Shown here: piece by piece, positions 10,440 to 22,500 of the stretch
Position numbering within the stretch: the first letter of the stretch is position 1
Layout of the letters: the number at the start of each line of letters is the position of its first letter
Assembly (NCBI GenBank): GCA_963971425.1
Contig: OZ020523.1
Span: 21,557,105 to 21,621,104 of the forward strand
Direction: 5' to 3'
From: Bryoerythrophyllum caledonicum
Taxonomy: Eukaryota; Streptophyta; Bryopsida; Pottiales; Pottiaceae
DNA: 64,000 bases
Notes under the pieces: model-generated
The model's input: the letters and a program-made list of their open reading frames with translations, nothing else
Database searches by the model: none
What the model was told of the DNA's origin: nothing
Made by a program: the position numbers and the translations under genes

Positions 10440-11490
10440 TATTTTTATACAAGTTTAACCCCTAAGGTACCAAGTGTCCAAAAAGGGCTTTTTGAAAGTT
10501 CGGTCAGGTTCCTATGGTGTCAATTTCCAACATTCTTATTTGAAATTTTTACTATAAAAAGGCATTACCAAGACCTTAGTGGGAAAACAATTTTTACCTA
10601 AATTGGACATTTGATGAAAAAGTCATAGGGTTTTGAATTTTAAATGGGGAGGGCGGGCACCTCAGGCACCTCCAAAAACTTTTGATAGGACACTCTATTG
10701 AAAGTGAGATTTACAGTACTTACAAGTAATATTATTCCCCTTCATATTGTCAAAAAAGAGTTCTTGTCTTTTGTGATACCAACCCAAGTCAAACATTTTC
10801 ACACATTGTCACTCATTGTCGGGCAAGGTACCAAAAAAACTTCTTGTTTTCCAAATAAGACCTAGATATCTTCATATTTTTCACTTCTTATTTTCTCCAC
10901 ATCAATATGTAATGTAAACCTTCATAAAGAAGAATAACTCCGGCCCCTGAAGGGGGCGGCGTGAGTAAAGTGTCTGTTCGTTCCACTTACTAAGACCATG
11001 TCCACTGGACAAGGAAAAGTTGTGAACCTTCATATTAACCATTCGGATTATCAATCAAAAACATATTAAGTTAAAAAAAAATTAAACTCTGAATTAACGA
11101 ATTTTGAGCCTCCACTCCTTGCACACTTGTTTTGAATATGCTACACCTGGTCTCTACCTATAAAAATTGGTGTTTAAGGAGCTAACATCATGTTTAACAA
11201 GATGGTAATAGATTTAGACCTTTTGTACTGAAAACTTTTGACACCAACTGAAGTCAAGGTTTGTTGATCCACTAAACGCAGGGAAGAAAATGAACCATTT
11301 GCTTGACTTCAAACACTATAATCTTTTAATCCGTAGGGTCAAAGTTTATGAAATTTTGTACATGTATTACTAAATAAGCCTTTATTGAGATCCTACGGTC
11401 AGAACTAAAAATAAAAGTTTTTTTTTCCTTCTTTATTCGTTGCACTAGAATCCATTTTGTTTGAAGTGTTTTTGGTGTAAAACTGTCACG
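10440..11490 (+). repeat. Long core repeat, copy A, interrupted by a SINE-like insertion
   Basis: From AACCCCTAAGGTACCAAGTG through TTCGGTCAGG, CACCTCCAAAAACTTTTG and CACACATTGTC to TTTGTTCGTTGCACT-like sequence, this block matches 11795-12720 in order. It carries an extra ~98 bp at 10927-11024 that is absent from the other copies, the SINE-like element. No coding sequence is seen. Confidence 0.8.
10927..11024 (-). mobile_element. ~98-bp LINE-tail SINE, copy 2
   Basis: Read on the minus strand it begins TTTCCTTGTCCAGTGGACAT and ends in ATTCTTCTT, matching the LINE 3' end at 22847-22943 and the plus-strand copy at 55820-55916. AACCTTCATA stands on both sides (10917-10926 and 11025-11034), extended by a one-mismatch GTAAACC/GTGAACC. 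Sister repeats without the insertion (for example near 8115) show the uninterrupted site GTAAACCTTCGTATTGACC. Its two hairpins keep their pairing although the stem bases differ from the other copies. Confidence 0.85.
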
Positions 11491-11794
11491 ATACCTTAGG
11501 CGTTAAGATTGATTCTTGATTGATCTTTTGTACGATGTTGTTTGTAGAATAACCTTTATGTGGATTTACAAACCCATTATTTAATTAGCAATTGTAACAA
11601 GTTCCAATGGTGTCAATAATAGCAAGTAGACAACATGGTTCATTTTCTTCCCTTGGTTCAGTGAATTCCCTTTGTTTCAGTTCACTTGGATTCAATAGAT
11701 TGCATCACACATGATCTAGGTTCATTATCATCATGTGAAGAATGATTAGTTCCATTATTCACCAATGTTTAGGAATGCAAAAGAAGTGTAGCAT
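11491..11794. other. Spacer between core repeats A and B
   Basis: About 300 AT-rich bases. It contains phrases related to the repeat family (for example TTCATTTTCTTCCCTTGG near 11640) but no coding sequence or RNA gene that I can support. Confidence 0.4.
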
Positions 11795-12720
11795 ATTTAA
11801 CCCCTAATGGATCAAGTGTCAAAAATTGGCTTGTTGAATGTTCGGTCTGGTTTCTATGGTGTCAATTTCCAACATTCCTCTTTGAAAATCTTACTATAGA
11901 AAGGCTTTACCAAAACCTTAGTGGGAATAACAATTTTTACCTAGATTGGACATTTGATCAAAAAGTTATAGGGTTTTAAATTTATAATGGGGAGAGCGGG
12001 CAAGTTGGGCACCTCCAAAAACTTTTGCTAGGACACTCTGTTGATTGTGAGATTTTTGGTACTCAAAAGTAATATTACTTCCCTTGTTGGTGTCCAAATA
12101 AGTTCTTGTCTTTAATGAAAAATAGCATACCAACACAAATCAAACATTTTCAGACATTGTCAGTCAGTGATGGACAAGGTACCAAAAAAACTTCTTGTTT
12201 TCAAATAAAACTTAGATATCTTTTTATTTTTCACTTTATTGTTCCACAACAATATGTGGTGTAAACCTTCTTATAGACAATTTGGATTACCAATCTAAAA
12301 TATATTAAGTTCACAAAAAATTATAGTGTGAATTGACAAATTCGGAACTTCCACTCTTTGCACATTTGTTTTGAATATGCTACACCTTTTTTCTCCCTCT
12401 AAAAATTGGTATACAAGGAACTAACATCATGCTTAACAAGATGGTTAAGGATTTAGACCTTCTGTAAAAAAAAAATTGACACGAAGTGAAGTCAAACTCT
12501 GCTGATCCACTACACGTGGGGAAATAAATGAACCATAAGCTTCACTTCAAACACTATAATCTTTCAATCCGTCCGGTCAAAGTTTATGAATGTTTTTTTA
12601 ATTATTACTTAATAAGTCATAATTGAGAACCTACGGTCAAAACTAGAAATAAAAGTTTTTGTTTCATTCTTTGTTCGTTGCACTGGAATCCAACAATTTA
12701 GAAGTGTTTTTGGTGTAACA
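11795..12720 (+). repeat. Long core repeat, copy B
   Basis: Uninterrupted relative of copy A (10440-11490), from TTTAACCCCTAATGGATCAA to TTTTTGGTGTAACACTATC. It ends about 60 bases before the transposase start, so its 3' part probably overlaps the transposase leader or promoter. Its last phrase also recurs near 11460 and 23820. Confidence 0.78.
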
Positions 12721-12780
12721 CTATCATTGTATTTTGACTAATTTGCAGCCATAATGTTCCTATTTTTTTTAACAGTGATA

Positions 12781-15700
12781 ATGGAGAGCCGCACGATTCA
12801 GACTCCTTTGATACGGCCACACATCGAAAGGGACAATATGCCTTGTAATAGCTCTGTGGGGGCCCGATTAGTACGAGCAGCACGTGCAAGGCAAATTCAA
12901 CAGAGATCTGTTGGGATCATGACTTCTGAATTGGAAAGGACAATAGAATTGCTTTCAGAAACAAGAGATGTGGTGGGCTTAGCAACGAGGGAGCATGCAT
13001 TCAAAAGTGGCATGGAATTGAATGGGTCGAAGTTGTTCCCATTCGAGGTGGCGGTGCGTATCACTAGGGTAGATGATGCATTGCATTGGACCGGAGAGAT
13101 TGTAGGAGAACGCCTTGGCATGTGTGTGGGCTTGATCATTCGTTGGCATCGATCTTTGCTACGTGTAGTGGCTGTAGAACCTGATATCACAGGTGTCCAT
13201 GGTGACATTGGATCACAGATAGCGCCTGCAGTAGTGATGGCCTCAGAATTTGATTTTCCTGAGTTCATCAACAAACCAGGATCCACCCAGAGGTCTCGAC
13301 GCAGTAGTCATGCTTCAAACGCCATAGATGAAAATTCGTCGTTTTCCCAATCTACTCCCTCAAATATCCAAGATTTGCCCCATGTAGATGGATTTGCTTA
13401 TGTTAGACCAGCACGTCGTCCATATTCTATGCAAAATAGGAGAAGGAGAGATACAAGGGAGCCATCATTGACAGAAGCTATACCATCGAAGGTATCGCTT
13501 AGAAGCGTGCAAATTGCAATGGCACAAGGAGGATGCAAACGTAATTGTTTGAGGGACATTCCAGCAAGGTATCTATTGGACATGCGATATAATGCATGGG
13601 GTAGTGAGTTTTCAGTTCGAAGTACGTGGATGAGACAGATGCTGGTTTCTTTTTATACTAGGACGAAAGGAACTCGTCGAGACAAGTTTGTAACAAAGTT
13701 AGATGGGAAAGAAGTTTGCAATGCTTGCTACGCTCTTGGGGTTGGATATTCAAAGAGGCGCTTTAAGCAATTGAAGAAGGACTGTCTAATATATGGAAGA
13801 GTGACATCGATTCACGGCAATACCCTTTCAGATCCGATAAGAGAGAGTACTAGAATGTCTGCAGCAGAGGCTTGCTTTAAATCGTTTGTCGATGAAGCTG
13901 GTTGTCCTCAACCTCATCGTTGTATTCGCCGTAAGAGTGACAACGAAGTGGTGCCTCTCATTCTCCTTCCTATGAATACAGCCAAATTTGATGTATTCAA
14001 TTACGTGAACGAGGAGGTCAAGAGAATTTGTAATGGAGAAACCATTTCTATGAGTTCGTTCCGGAGGATGTGGCGCATCAAGTATCCCCACGTTCAGGTA
14101 CCTCCGTTCTCGAGATTCTCAAAGTGTTATCATTGTTGGGAGTATAAATGTGCCATGGAGGGAACAACCAATGCGGATGCAAGGATAAAGATAAAGGAGT
14201 TGTTTATGTTGCATCTGCGCAACCAGATGGAAGAACGTTGTCGTGGAGAGAGAATTTGCCTTGGGAAAACGCAGGGTTCTTGGCTGCTACCAATTTCAGT
14301 AAAGGAAGAAGGGAGGTATAATAAAGGCCTTCTTCATTGGTGATAAATTTGAAATAATACAAAGTAAGACTTAGATCTTCAATAAAGGTAAACTTTTTGA
14401 CTCATCTTGACAAACCCTCGCAAGTGATTAAACAAGTAGTTTGAATGAACTTGGGGCAGCAGAATCTTCTCTCATTCTATCAAGCTCTACCACTTCATAC
14501 TTAACTTTATATGAGCATGCAATAGCTTCCTAGAAAGCTAATACAGTAAGGCTCATACATGCCAAATTTAAATATAAAAAAATCTATACAAATACTTCTA
14601 TGAGGAATCAAAGTCACTGCTCTAATTTGCTCAAGGCAGCTGACTCCTTTCCACTCAATCTAGCATAACTCTCTCAAATCAACTCCAATCCACTTACGTA
14701 ATAGCTTTTTGAAAAGCTAACAACAAGATCAACAAGTGATAAAATTCTCAATCCTATTGACTCTATATACAATGAACTATAGTTGCTCAAAGTCACTGCT
14801 TGAAACTTGTGGAAAACAACCCGCTCCTCCGAGAACACTCCTTCAATAGATCAAGTGCCACGACTCCATAACAACTCGGATTTGAGCTTATGATAGCTCA
14901 TTGGAAAGCTAATACAATCAACACTATACACACAAAGATTCATTATCTCACTCTTTGTATGCAAGTTTCTACATAGAATCAAAGTTACTGCTCTCGAAAG
15001 TTCATGGCAGCAGTACCCTCGTTTATTCAAATCCACACCACAGCTTCTACATAACTCCGATTGGAGTGTGTGATAGCTTGTTGGAAAGCTATTAAAAAGT
15101 TCTACAACACTCTAAAAACTGACATCAAAACTCACAAAACTCTCCCTCCCACACTGGAAAACCCGAGCGTCTTTTTATACTAAATGGAGGAGGCTTAGGC
15201 CGAGGGAGGAGGGAAGAAAAGTCAAGGGCCTAAATCAGCCCATGCTTCTCTAGCCTTCCTTTTGACTCACCCTTGGACACCAAAGTCTATTTACCTCCAA
15301 ATCTTATCCAAATCTTCCCACATAAGCCTAGCTTGACTTTTATTTCCTAACCTATAACTCTACTACAAGTTGGCACTATATTTCTCCCCCTAAACTAACC
15401 CCCAAACTAAACATTTCTTATTTCTATTACAAACTATAATACCATAACAATCTGTTTAAGTTTTTTGATCTCAGAAGAGTTAGAGAATAGCTTAAATATC
15501 ACTAGAGCCCACGTACTGCCATCGACCGCGGCTTAGTTCGGCTGGCTAAGCTTTTCGTTGCACCTCGCCGGTCCAGGTTCGATTCCTTGGCTTGTCAGAG
15601 CGGCTGGCGCTCGCGCGGTCAGGGGACTGCCGGAATCAGCAGCAAATCCAGCTGGTGGACGCTCCTAAGCCCTGAGCTAGTGACAAGATGTAGTAAAGAT

Positions 15701-17577
15701 CCTCTAAGATAAGCTTCTGGCCTGGTAGGGTAATTGAGGAAAAAACCATTTATTCTCCACAATTACCTTAACCAGTAAGATTCCCCATTTTTCTTCTCAA
15801 TCTTATTTTTTATATCATGAACTGTATTGCATCACGACAACGTAGGCATTATTGGATATTCAAGAGGTCGTGTTATATTAGCCCTGAGTTGTACATGTGC
15901 ATCATAGTGGATGGCATGGACCAAAACACGACCATGGTACCGAGGATGCGTCAGACTGTGAAGAACATTGAACATCGGTTTGTGAAGACCCATCTGTGTG
16001 GTGCTCTTGTACATGGGATCGGTTTATATTGCGACGTGTGGTTTGGGGCTCACCACAAACACGATAGCAATCAAGTGGTGAGTACATTGTTGTACGTGAT
16101 TGGAGATGTGCTGCGGAAGAGGGATTTTTTGCCACCAACACTGCGAATTCAGGCCGACAACTGCACGCGTGAGAACAAAAACATTTATATGTTTGCTCTA
16201 TGTGCTACATTGGTGGGATTGGGGTTTTTTCAGGAGGTGGAACTATCTTTTCTTATAGTGGGCCATACCCACGAAGATATTGATCAACGCTTCAGTTGTA
16301 TATCAAATACGTTGAAGAGGTCGGACGTCGACTCGTTGAAGGAAATGATTAGTCTTATAGAACGAGGAACCTCACCTACGGAGGCATTTGTTAGCGCCCG
16401 GCTGTTAGAAAATGTATGGGATTGGAAATTGTTCACAACTCCTCACTTATTGACAGGTCAGGATTCATTGGTGGGCATAACTTTTCCGCACCACATGCGA
16501 TTCTATATGGACAATCGAGCAGGGACTCGTGAGGTTCGAGTTCAACACAAGCATTATTGCAAGGATCCATGGGGACCGGAGGCAGGGACAAAAACTTTGA
16601 GGTCGTTGCCAAATAGAGATGAACGACCATCGTTTGCGGAAGTATTTGCAGCGGACGAACGGGAGTTGAAGGCGTTGGATGACTTCATTGCATATAAACA
16701 AAGGTGCATTCAAAGGTTGCAGCATGAGGACAAGAATCGTGAGGCAAAAGTAGAGGCTGAAAGATTGAAACTCTATTTAGCTGAATTTCCACACAAAGAT
16801 CGTAGCAATGAGCATCGTACCTCACCGTTTTGGCCTTCAGAGTTCTCCAACACCGGACCTACAGGGAGCGCATCTTTGGATGTAATGGATGGTGCAAGTG
16901 AAGAAAATCGCGAGGTAGATGTCGTAGAGCAGGTAGTGGCCATGCTTCCAAATGCTGAGGCTCGAGGATACTTTGGTCCTCGTAGAGGAAGACCCTCTAA
17001 TCAAGCAGTGCGTAGGGCACAACAAACAGAGCGCAACTATGTTGAGGAACGCGCCGAAGAAGGAGCAATGTATGAAGGTAATCACGACCCATTTCCACCA
17101 TTTAATCCACAATCTGATATCCGTTGTGGACAGTTTGTAGCCTTGAGTGTTGATCGAGCAGAGATAGAAGGCGGTGTTCCATTCTATGTGGGGAAAGTGA
17201 TTGAGGAAGGAAAAAACCGATGGAGACTTAAGATTAAGGTTTGTTGGTATTGGCCTATCATCCAAAGGGGGGTTGCTGATGGACATGGGTCTTCTGCACA
17301 ACGGTATGCAAATTGCATGGATTCATTCTGGGAGCCATCTGGGGAGAGCCATAGTTGGGTAGACAAAGATGCATGCATTTTTTCATGGGTAGACACATTG
17401 GAAAGAACCATGTCCGGGGCCAGCGGGTGGAGAAAGCGCAATGTATTTGGAGTGCAGGTTGAAAGCAGGATTCGCATTCTTCAATCGGCAAAGGCTCACA
17501 TCCTACAATATATTGCAATGCAAACCGAAGCTATCGATGACGACCGTTTGCAAGCAGCCCTAAATTCTATGGAGTAG
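12781..17577 (+). CDS. Two-exon DDE/RNase H-fold transposase (DUF7869-like), 1088 residues
   Basis: Exons 12781-14315 and 15846-17577 join in phase (AG|GTATAA donor, TAG|GCATT acceptor, phase 2) to give one 1088-codon frame with no stop. ATG 12781 (MESRTIQTPLI) follows a TTTTTTTTAACAG acceptor-like site. Residues about 250-480 are a Cys/His-bearing DNA-binding region (CKRNCL, VCNACYALGVGYSKRRF, FSKCYHCWEYKC). The catalytic core follows: IIVDGMDQ (Asp534, Asp537), IQADNCTRENKN (Asp616) and VGHTHEDIDQRFS (Asp656, Asp658), the three acidic blocks of the DUF7869 group. The junction gives EEGRHYWIFKRS just before the first Asp, as that group does. The C-terminus (SDIRCGQFVALSVD...PFYVGKVIEE) looks BAH- or chromo-like. 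It lies inside the inverted ends and should act on them. It appears intact, unlike the host LINE. The family name is from memory. Confidence 0.82.
14316..15845 (+). other. 1530-bp phase-2 intron of the transposase gene
   Basis: Bounded by GTATAATAAAGG and a pyrimidine-rich TTTTCTTCTCAATCTTATTTT stretch ending ...ACAACGTAG. It contains about four diverged units of 130-150 bp (14440-15110), each with a GATAGCTTNTTGGAAAGCTA-like core and a nearby GGCAGCAG. After AT-rich spacer comes a tRNA-derived SINE at 15515-15790. Without this splice both halves end in unrelated tails, so the intron is well supported. The tandem units resemble sequences common in plant LTRs, which would make part of the intron inserted DNA. 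Confidence 0.72.
15515..15790 (+). mobile_element. tRNA-derived SINE in the transposase intron
   Basis: The head contains an A-box-like GGCTTAGTTCGGCTGG and, about 45 bases on, a perfect B box GGTTCGATTCC in a CCAGG-TTCGATT-CCTTGG arm. The spacing suits an RNA polymerase III promoter. A GC-rich unrelated body (GAGCGGCTGGCGCTCGCGCG) and an AT-rich end follow. No proper anticodon arm or acceptor stem forms, so it is not a tRNA gene. Ends and target duplication could not be fixed. Confidence 0.65.
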
Positions 17578-18117
17578 ATAGTGTGCCTTTTTTAGGGTGT
17601 ACTAGTTGTGTATGGTAATTGATATATAGTGTATGTGTAAGAGTAGTATATTCTAAGGGTGATCTAAGACGTTATGTCATTAATCCTTTAGAATAAAATT
17701 GTGTTTAATATTGGTGCTAAGTCCAATTGTTGAAGCATCTATATTTAGTTTTCACCATTGTATGCATTATGTAGTATGTAGAATATCTTTTAATCAATTG
17801 CCAACCCTTGCATAAAGTATGGTTTTTTGGATTACTCCTGTTTATATACTACAATCCTTCAAATCTATCTTTGAAATATTGTGAAACTATATTAAATACA
17901 CATTTATCTAGTATTAACGAGGGGCCACAACAAATTAGTTGAAAATGCCAAATAATCGCTTCCAATATGAACAACCACGATTGTACGTAATATTGTTGCA
18001 AAAGCTCAATTTATTTTTCTTTGGAAAACATTTTTTTTGTTTGATTTTTTTTTTTTTTTTTCAATTTTGCCACTTTTGTTCGCAATGGCCGCCGTTGTAC
18101 CCAAGTGCACTTTTAAA
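17578..18117. other. Transposase 3' flank and right subterminal region
   Basis: AT-rich sequence without a gene. AATAAAATTGTGT near 17692 could serve as a polyadenylation signal for the transposase. A long T-run at 18045-18061 and the CCAAGTGCA repeat at 18101 precede the right inverted end. Confidence 0.45.
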
Positions 18118-18149
18118 TGGCCAAGTGCATAATTGCTTAATTGCGTGTT
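18118..18149 (-). repeat. Right terminal inverted repeat of the 15.3-kb transposon
   Basis: Reverse complement begins AACACGCAATTAAGC and matches the left end at 31 of 32 bases. AATA at 18150-18153 follows, then LINE sequence TATAAACTC resumes. Confidence 0.92.
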
Positions 18150-19520
18150 AATATATAAACTCTTCACTAGTACATTTACCTCTATACTATCCTCATATAG
18201 GGAAAAGTTCAAAATCCTACATGACAGTCAAGAAGGATTTAGAGCAGAAAGAAGTACCTCTAGGCAAATACAAACCATAATAGCCGCATTAGAAGAGGCA
18301 AGATTCACAAATCAAGATATATATAATTTATATATTGACTTCAAAAATGCCTTCGGCTCTATAGATCACACTTGACTATTAGCAATAATGAACGACCTTG
18401 GGTACCCCAAAGACGCAACCACACTAGTTGGAAACATTTACTCCCAATCATCCACTCACTATATTGGTGAACACTTTGGAAAGACTAAACCTATTCCCAT
18501 TCAACGAGGAACAATACAAGGAGATACCCTTAGCCCATACCTATTCCCATTCAACGAGGAACAATACAAGGAGATACCCTTAGCCCATACCTATTCATTA
18601 TATTTTTAAAACCTCTACTTAAATGGCTAGAACAGGGCAACAACGGATACACCTTTGGTACATCAAAAATCACCATACCCTCTGCCGCATACGCAGATGA
18701 TCTTGCCACCATAACTAATAAAATCAAATCAATTCAAATACAACTTAATAAAATTGATAGGTATTGCAAATGGACCGGTATGGATGTAAGCGTCCCAAAA
18801 TGCGCTCCTACCGGATGCCCAAACAAGTCCAAACTAAATCCAACCACTTTCAAAGCCCTAATGCAAACTTCCAATATTAAGTATCATAACCAATCCATCC
18901 CTATACTACACCAAAATGAACCATACGCATACCTAGGTACAAACCTAGTCCCCTCACTAAAATGGAAAATACAAATCCATACTACAACCACCAAACTCAT
19001 CAGACAATGCAAAGAACTAACAACATGTCCAGCCACTATGAAACAAAAAATAAAAATGGTGGATATCGTACTACGCCCAGGAATAGCATATAGCTTCTAT
19101 GTTGTACCATACTCTATGCCGGCTATAATTAAACTGGATTGTAAAATAATAGCCATACAAAAAAGTATATGCGGAATGCCAAAATGTATGTCAAATGCAA
19201 TAACCCAATTTCCACGAAATCTATTTGGACTTGAAGCTTTCTCCCTCAAAAATGCATACCTCCGATGTATAGGTGAACAATTACAAAATGCTCTAAATGA
19301 TAAAGGTAGGTTTGGAAAAATATACGAAGGATTAACCCATTACATTCTTGCTCAACATGGTGGAGCCGAAAACATACCCAGAATTAAAACAAACGATTGT
19401 ATAAGATCACCAATTACCCGAACACTTTTTCTACTAAAACATATAGCTAAAGTCCACCTTAAAAGTACGCTTCCAAACTTCCTTGTTGATCCCACACCGC
19501 TAGAAGTATCATGGCGCTAA
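18150..19520 (+). pseudogene. LINE reverse transcriptase, C-terminal half
   Basis: Starts IYKLFTSTFTSILSSYREKF directly after the transposon. It continues with DSQEGFRAERSTSRQI, NLYIDFKNAFGSIDHT (first catalytic Asp block) and IQRGTIQGDTLSPYLF. YADD lies at 18690-18701, followed by a thumb-like region (NEPYAYLGTNLVPSLKWK). A TGA at 18373 and a perfect 50-bp tandem duplication (18491-18540, 18541-18590) break it. The duplication moves the frame by exactly the 50 bases needed to link 18388-18590 with the frame of YADD. A TAA at 19518 ends this stretch, but the same frame continues to 22661. Confidence 0.88.
18491..18590 (+). repeat. Perfect 50-bp tandem duplication in RT
   Basis: Units 18491-18540 and 18541-18590 are identical (start CTATTCCCATTCAACGAGGA). 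Fifty is not a multiple of three, so the event frameshifts RT within its GTIQGDTLSPYLF motif. Perfect identity suggests it is recent relative to the point mutations nearby. Confidence 0.95.
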
Positions 19521-22500
19521 GAAACACAAAACCATAACACATTAAATGCTCAACTCTCCCAAAAGCTCCTACAAAAACTCCTCTCAAAAAACATCTTTGA
19601 ATTAAGCCAAATTACTCTACCCAATGGCACGCACATGATGAACAACGAAGACTTCAAAACCTACCACTTTACACCATCCAAACTAATAAAAAGCGCCCTA
19701 AATATTGCCAAACAACTTTTTTGTTGTCCTACAACATGTAACACCCCCAACAACTTGAACTCATATTCCTCTGAACTCCAAGATTCCTTCATAACCACCA
19801 ACAATAACATCACCCCACAAAACATCCCTCCGCCAATCCACCCCCTTAGTCCATCACACCCATATCACCCACGCCCTCCAACATACATCTCTAAAAATCC
19901 TACAGCATATCCTATCAATAGCATAATACACCATAAACATAGACAACACACAGATACAAATAACATACAAAATGCATATACAAAATATTTATGCCAATGG
20001 CAACACAACAACATTACTTTCAACAAATGGCTTCACCAAAGAGACCATTTCCCACGACACGACCACAATGCCTCCATACACAACACCGAAAAACTAAAAC
20101 AATATTATCAACAAATCCAACATAAACACTACTTAAAAACCATTCAAAACCATCACCCACAAGAACAAGCCCAAGACTCACGGACCGTAACTCCACCAAT
20201 AGTAATCCCACTCCTAAATATCTATACAACAGAATGTAATCCCAAAAAAGATATTCTTACACTCTCACACGCAATTAAAATAGATAATAATCAAGCACAC
20301 CTCTATGAAGAAAATGGCCGACACTTATACACTATTCCCACCACTAGACTACAATGGCTATGGAATCAATACAATACAAAACTACAAACTCCTACAATCA
20401 TTGAACCAACAACCCAATCCTTTGAAACGGAATTAATTTGGCTACACCAAAGATATAAATACCGAATCCCAAAAAATGATCCCCTTAAAAGTGCACAATA
20501 CACAATACCTATACCCATCTTAGACTCACTAATCTCATCATTCAACATAGAACAATCATACTTCTCTTCCCCCGTCACATGTTCCACCAAATTAAAAAAA
20601 TTCTATTTGTCCTTTGAAAGAGATAAATTATTTGGCTCCTTGGAAAAGGCCTTTGACTACAAATGGACCGGCCACGGTATAGCTCACCCCCACAATGAGG
20701 AAGAAACACAACAAGCAATACATTGGGCCCGTCTTGCCACAAAATACGATCTCCAATACACAAATATACTCATCATCACACCAAATAACAAATGGTACCA
20801 AAACAACAACCAACACTCAAATCCATATCTAGACTCTCATATTATTGCAGTATTTGAAGCAGATTCAATAACATACGAAGAGCCTACTATCCCACCTGAG
20901 CTAAAAAAACCCCGGATCGAACCATCTACACTACAAATTATATGTGTCCACCATCAAAATCAAACCCTTGGCACTCTAGAACAACTTACCGAACTCACCT
21001 ACATAGCAAATACCCTAAACATACATAGAGTATACACAAAAATGGCTCCACCAACACCTACACAAACCCCCGAAAACCGAAATAAAAAATGGTCAAAACT
21101 ACGCTACATCAACAATACATTAGACTACCTTGGAACACCACCCCCCCTCCCGAACTACCAAACTCATACTTCACCAAAATTTGACCCTGCATATAATTAT
21201 TATACCAATGGCTCCTTTAAACCTCCAGAACAAATTAGCCCGGGGAACTGGCGTAGAGAAAAAGCGGGCTATGGCATATATAATCATACTAAAGAAATTA
21301 AACTGGCCGAAAGACTACATGGACTACAAAATATCCTCAGAGCAGAGCTTATGGCCATCCACAAAACACTACAAATCGTCACAACGAAATACAACAATGA
21401 ACCCGCACACATATTCACCGATTGTATAAACGCACTATTCCTACTAAACGCCCAAATAACACACCCTACTCTCCACAATAGCCACCCCGGCCAAACCATA
21501 TTAAAATCAATGGTCCAAATGTTACAAAACCGCACACAAATCACAACCCTTCACAAAGTGAGAGCCCACACCAATATTGATGGAAATGAACAAGTAAACA
21601 AATTAGCAAAAGAGGGCTGGGAGAAATCACATAAAAATGCCAAAGATACACATGAACATGCCCACGCTACCCCATACTACTTTCAAAAAGAAGATTGGCC
21701 TTCTAAAGAAGAAACCCCAGATAAAGGCCCGGTTAGATTTTTGGACAAATATCTCAAAAAACAAGACCTTTACAATAACCTTGACATAATCTTAGAAAAT
21801 ATTCCCAACATAGAGAAATGGACTGACAACAAAAACATAGACAATGAACTCTCCACAAATTTTTGGAAAAACCCCACCATCTCGGACTCACAAATAACTT
21901 GCCTAATCAAATTCTGTACTGGTCAATATATGGGAAATGCACGAAAACAACTCTTCTTTGGGATAGAAAGATTTCCTTCCATTACATGCCCCATATGCAC
22001 TTCCACGGACCGAGATACATGGCTCCATGTTTTACTCAAATGCCAAAATCATCACATACACTCCTTAATTGTTAAAAGACATAACAAAGCGGTATGGGAA
22101 ATCCGAAAATTAATTACCTCATACAATAAATCGAGATGTTTTATCCTAATGAATGCCGGCACCTACAACAACAACCAACAAGAAAATACGGTCCCCCCTT
22201 GGCTACTCCCATGCACATGTGCGACTCAACGATGTTATTGTAATGCTAGACTCAAACCAGACATACTCTGTGTAAGAGGCCTACCATACAATGATCAATC
22301 ACCCGACCAAATAAACCAAAACTACACTATTCAATTCATTGAATTCACATACTATAACGATAGATTTTTCCCTGAAACAATTCAAAATAAAATAGATAAA
22401 TATCAATCCCTTATCGATGACATCATAACCCTCGGTTGGAAAGTAGGCCCCCTCATTGTAATTACAGTCGGCGCTCGCGCCACCACCTTCATTCCTTCTA

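Larger units (their letters stand above)
2858..18149. mobile_element. 15.3-kb DNA transposon with 32-bp terminal inverted repeats, inserted in the LINE RT
   Basis: The two ends are inverted copies of each other: 2858-2889 starts AACACGCAATTAAGCAATTA, and the reverse complement of 18118-18149 matches it at 31 of 32 positions. AATA stands on both sides (2854-2857 and 18150-18153), and excising the element plus one AATA restores the LINE frame. That fixes both ends to the base. The element carries a two-exon transposase (plus, right half) and a long ParB-like gene with a decayed downstream ORF (minus, left half). These diverge from a 5-kb repeat-rich centre. A CCAAGTGCA motif is repeated just inside both ends (about 2887, 18101, 18121). 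The superfamily is not certain. Confidence 0.92.

Noticed and set aside
15515-15600. A functional tRNA gene
   Set aside because: A and B boxes and a T-arm are present, but there is no acceptor stem or clear anticodon arm, and unrelated SINE body follows.
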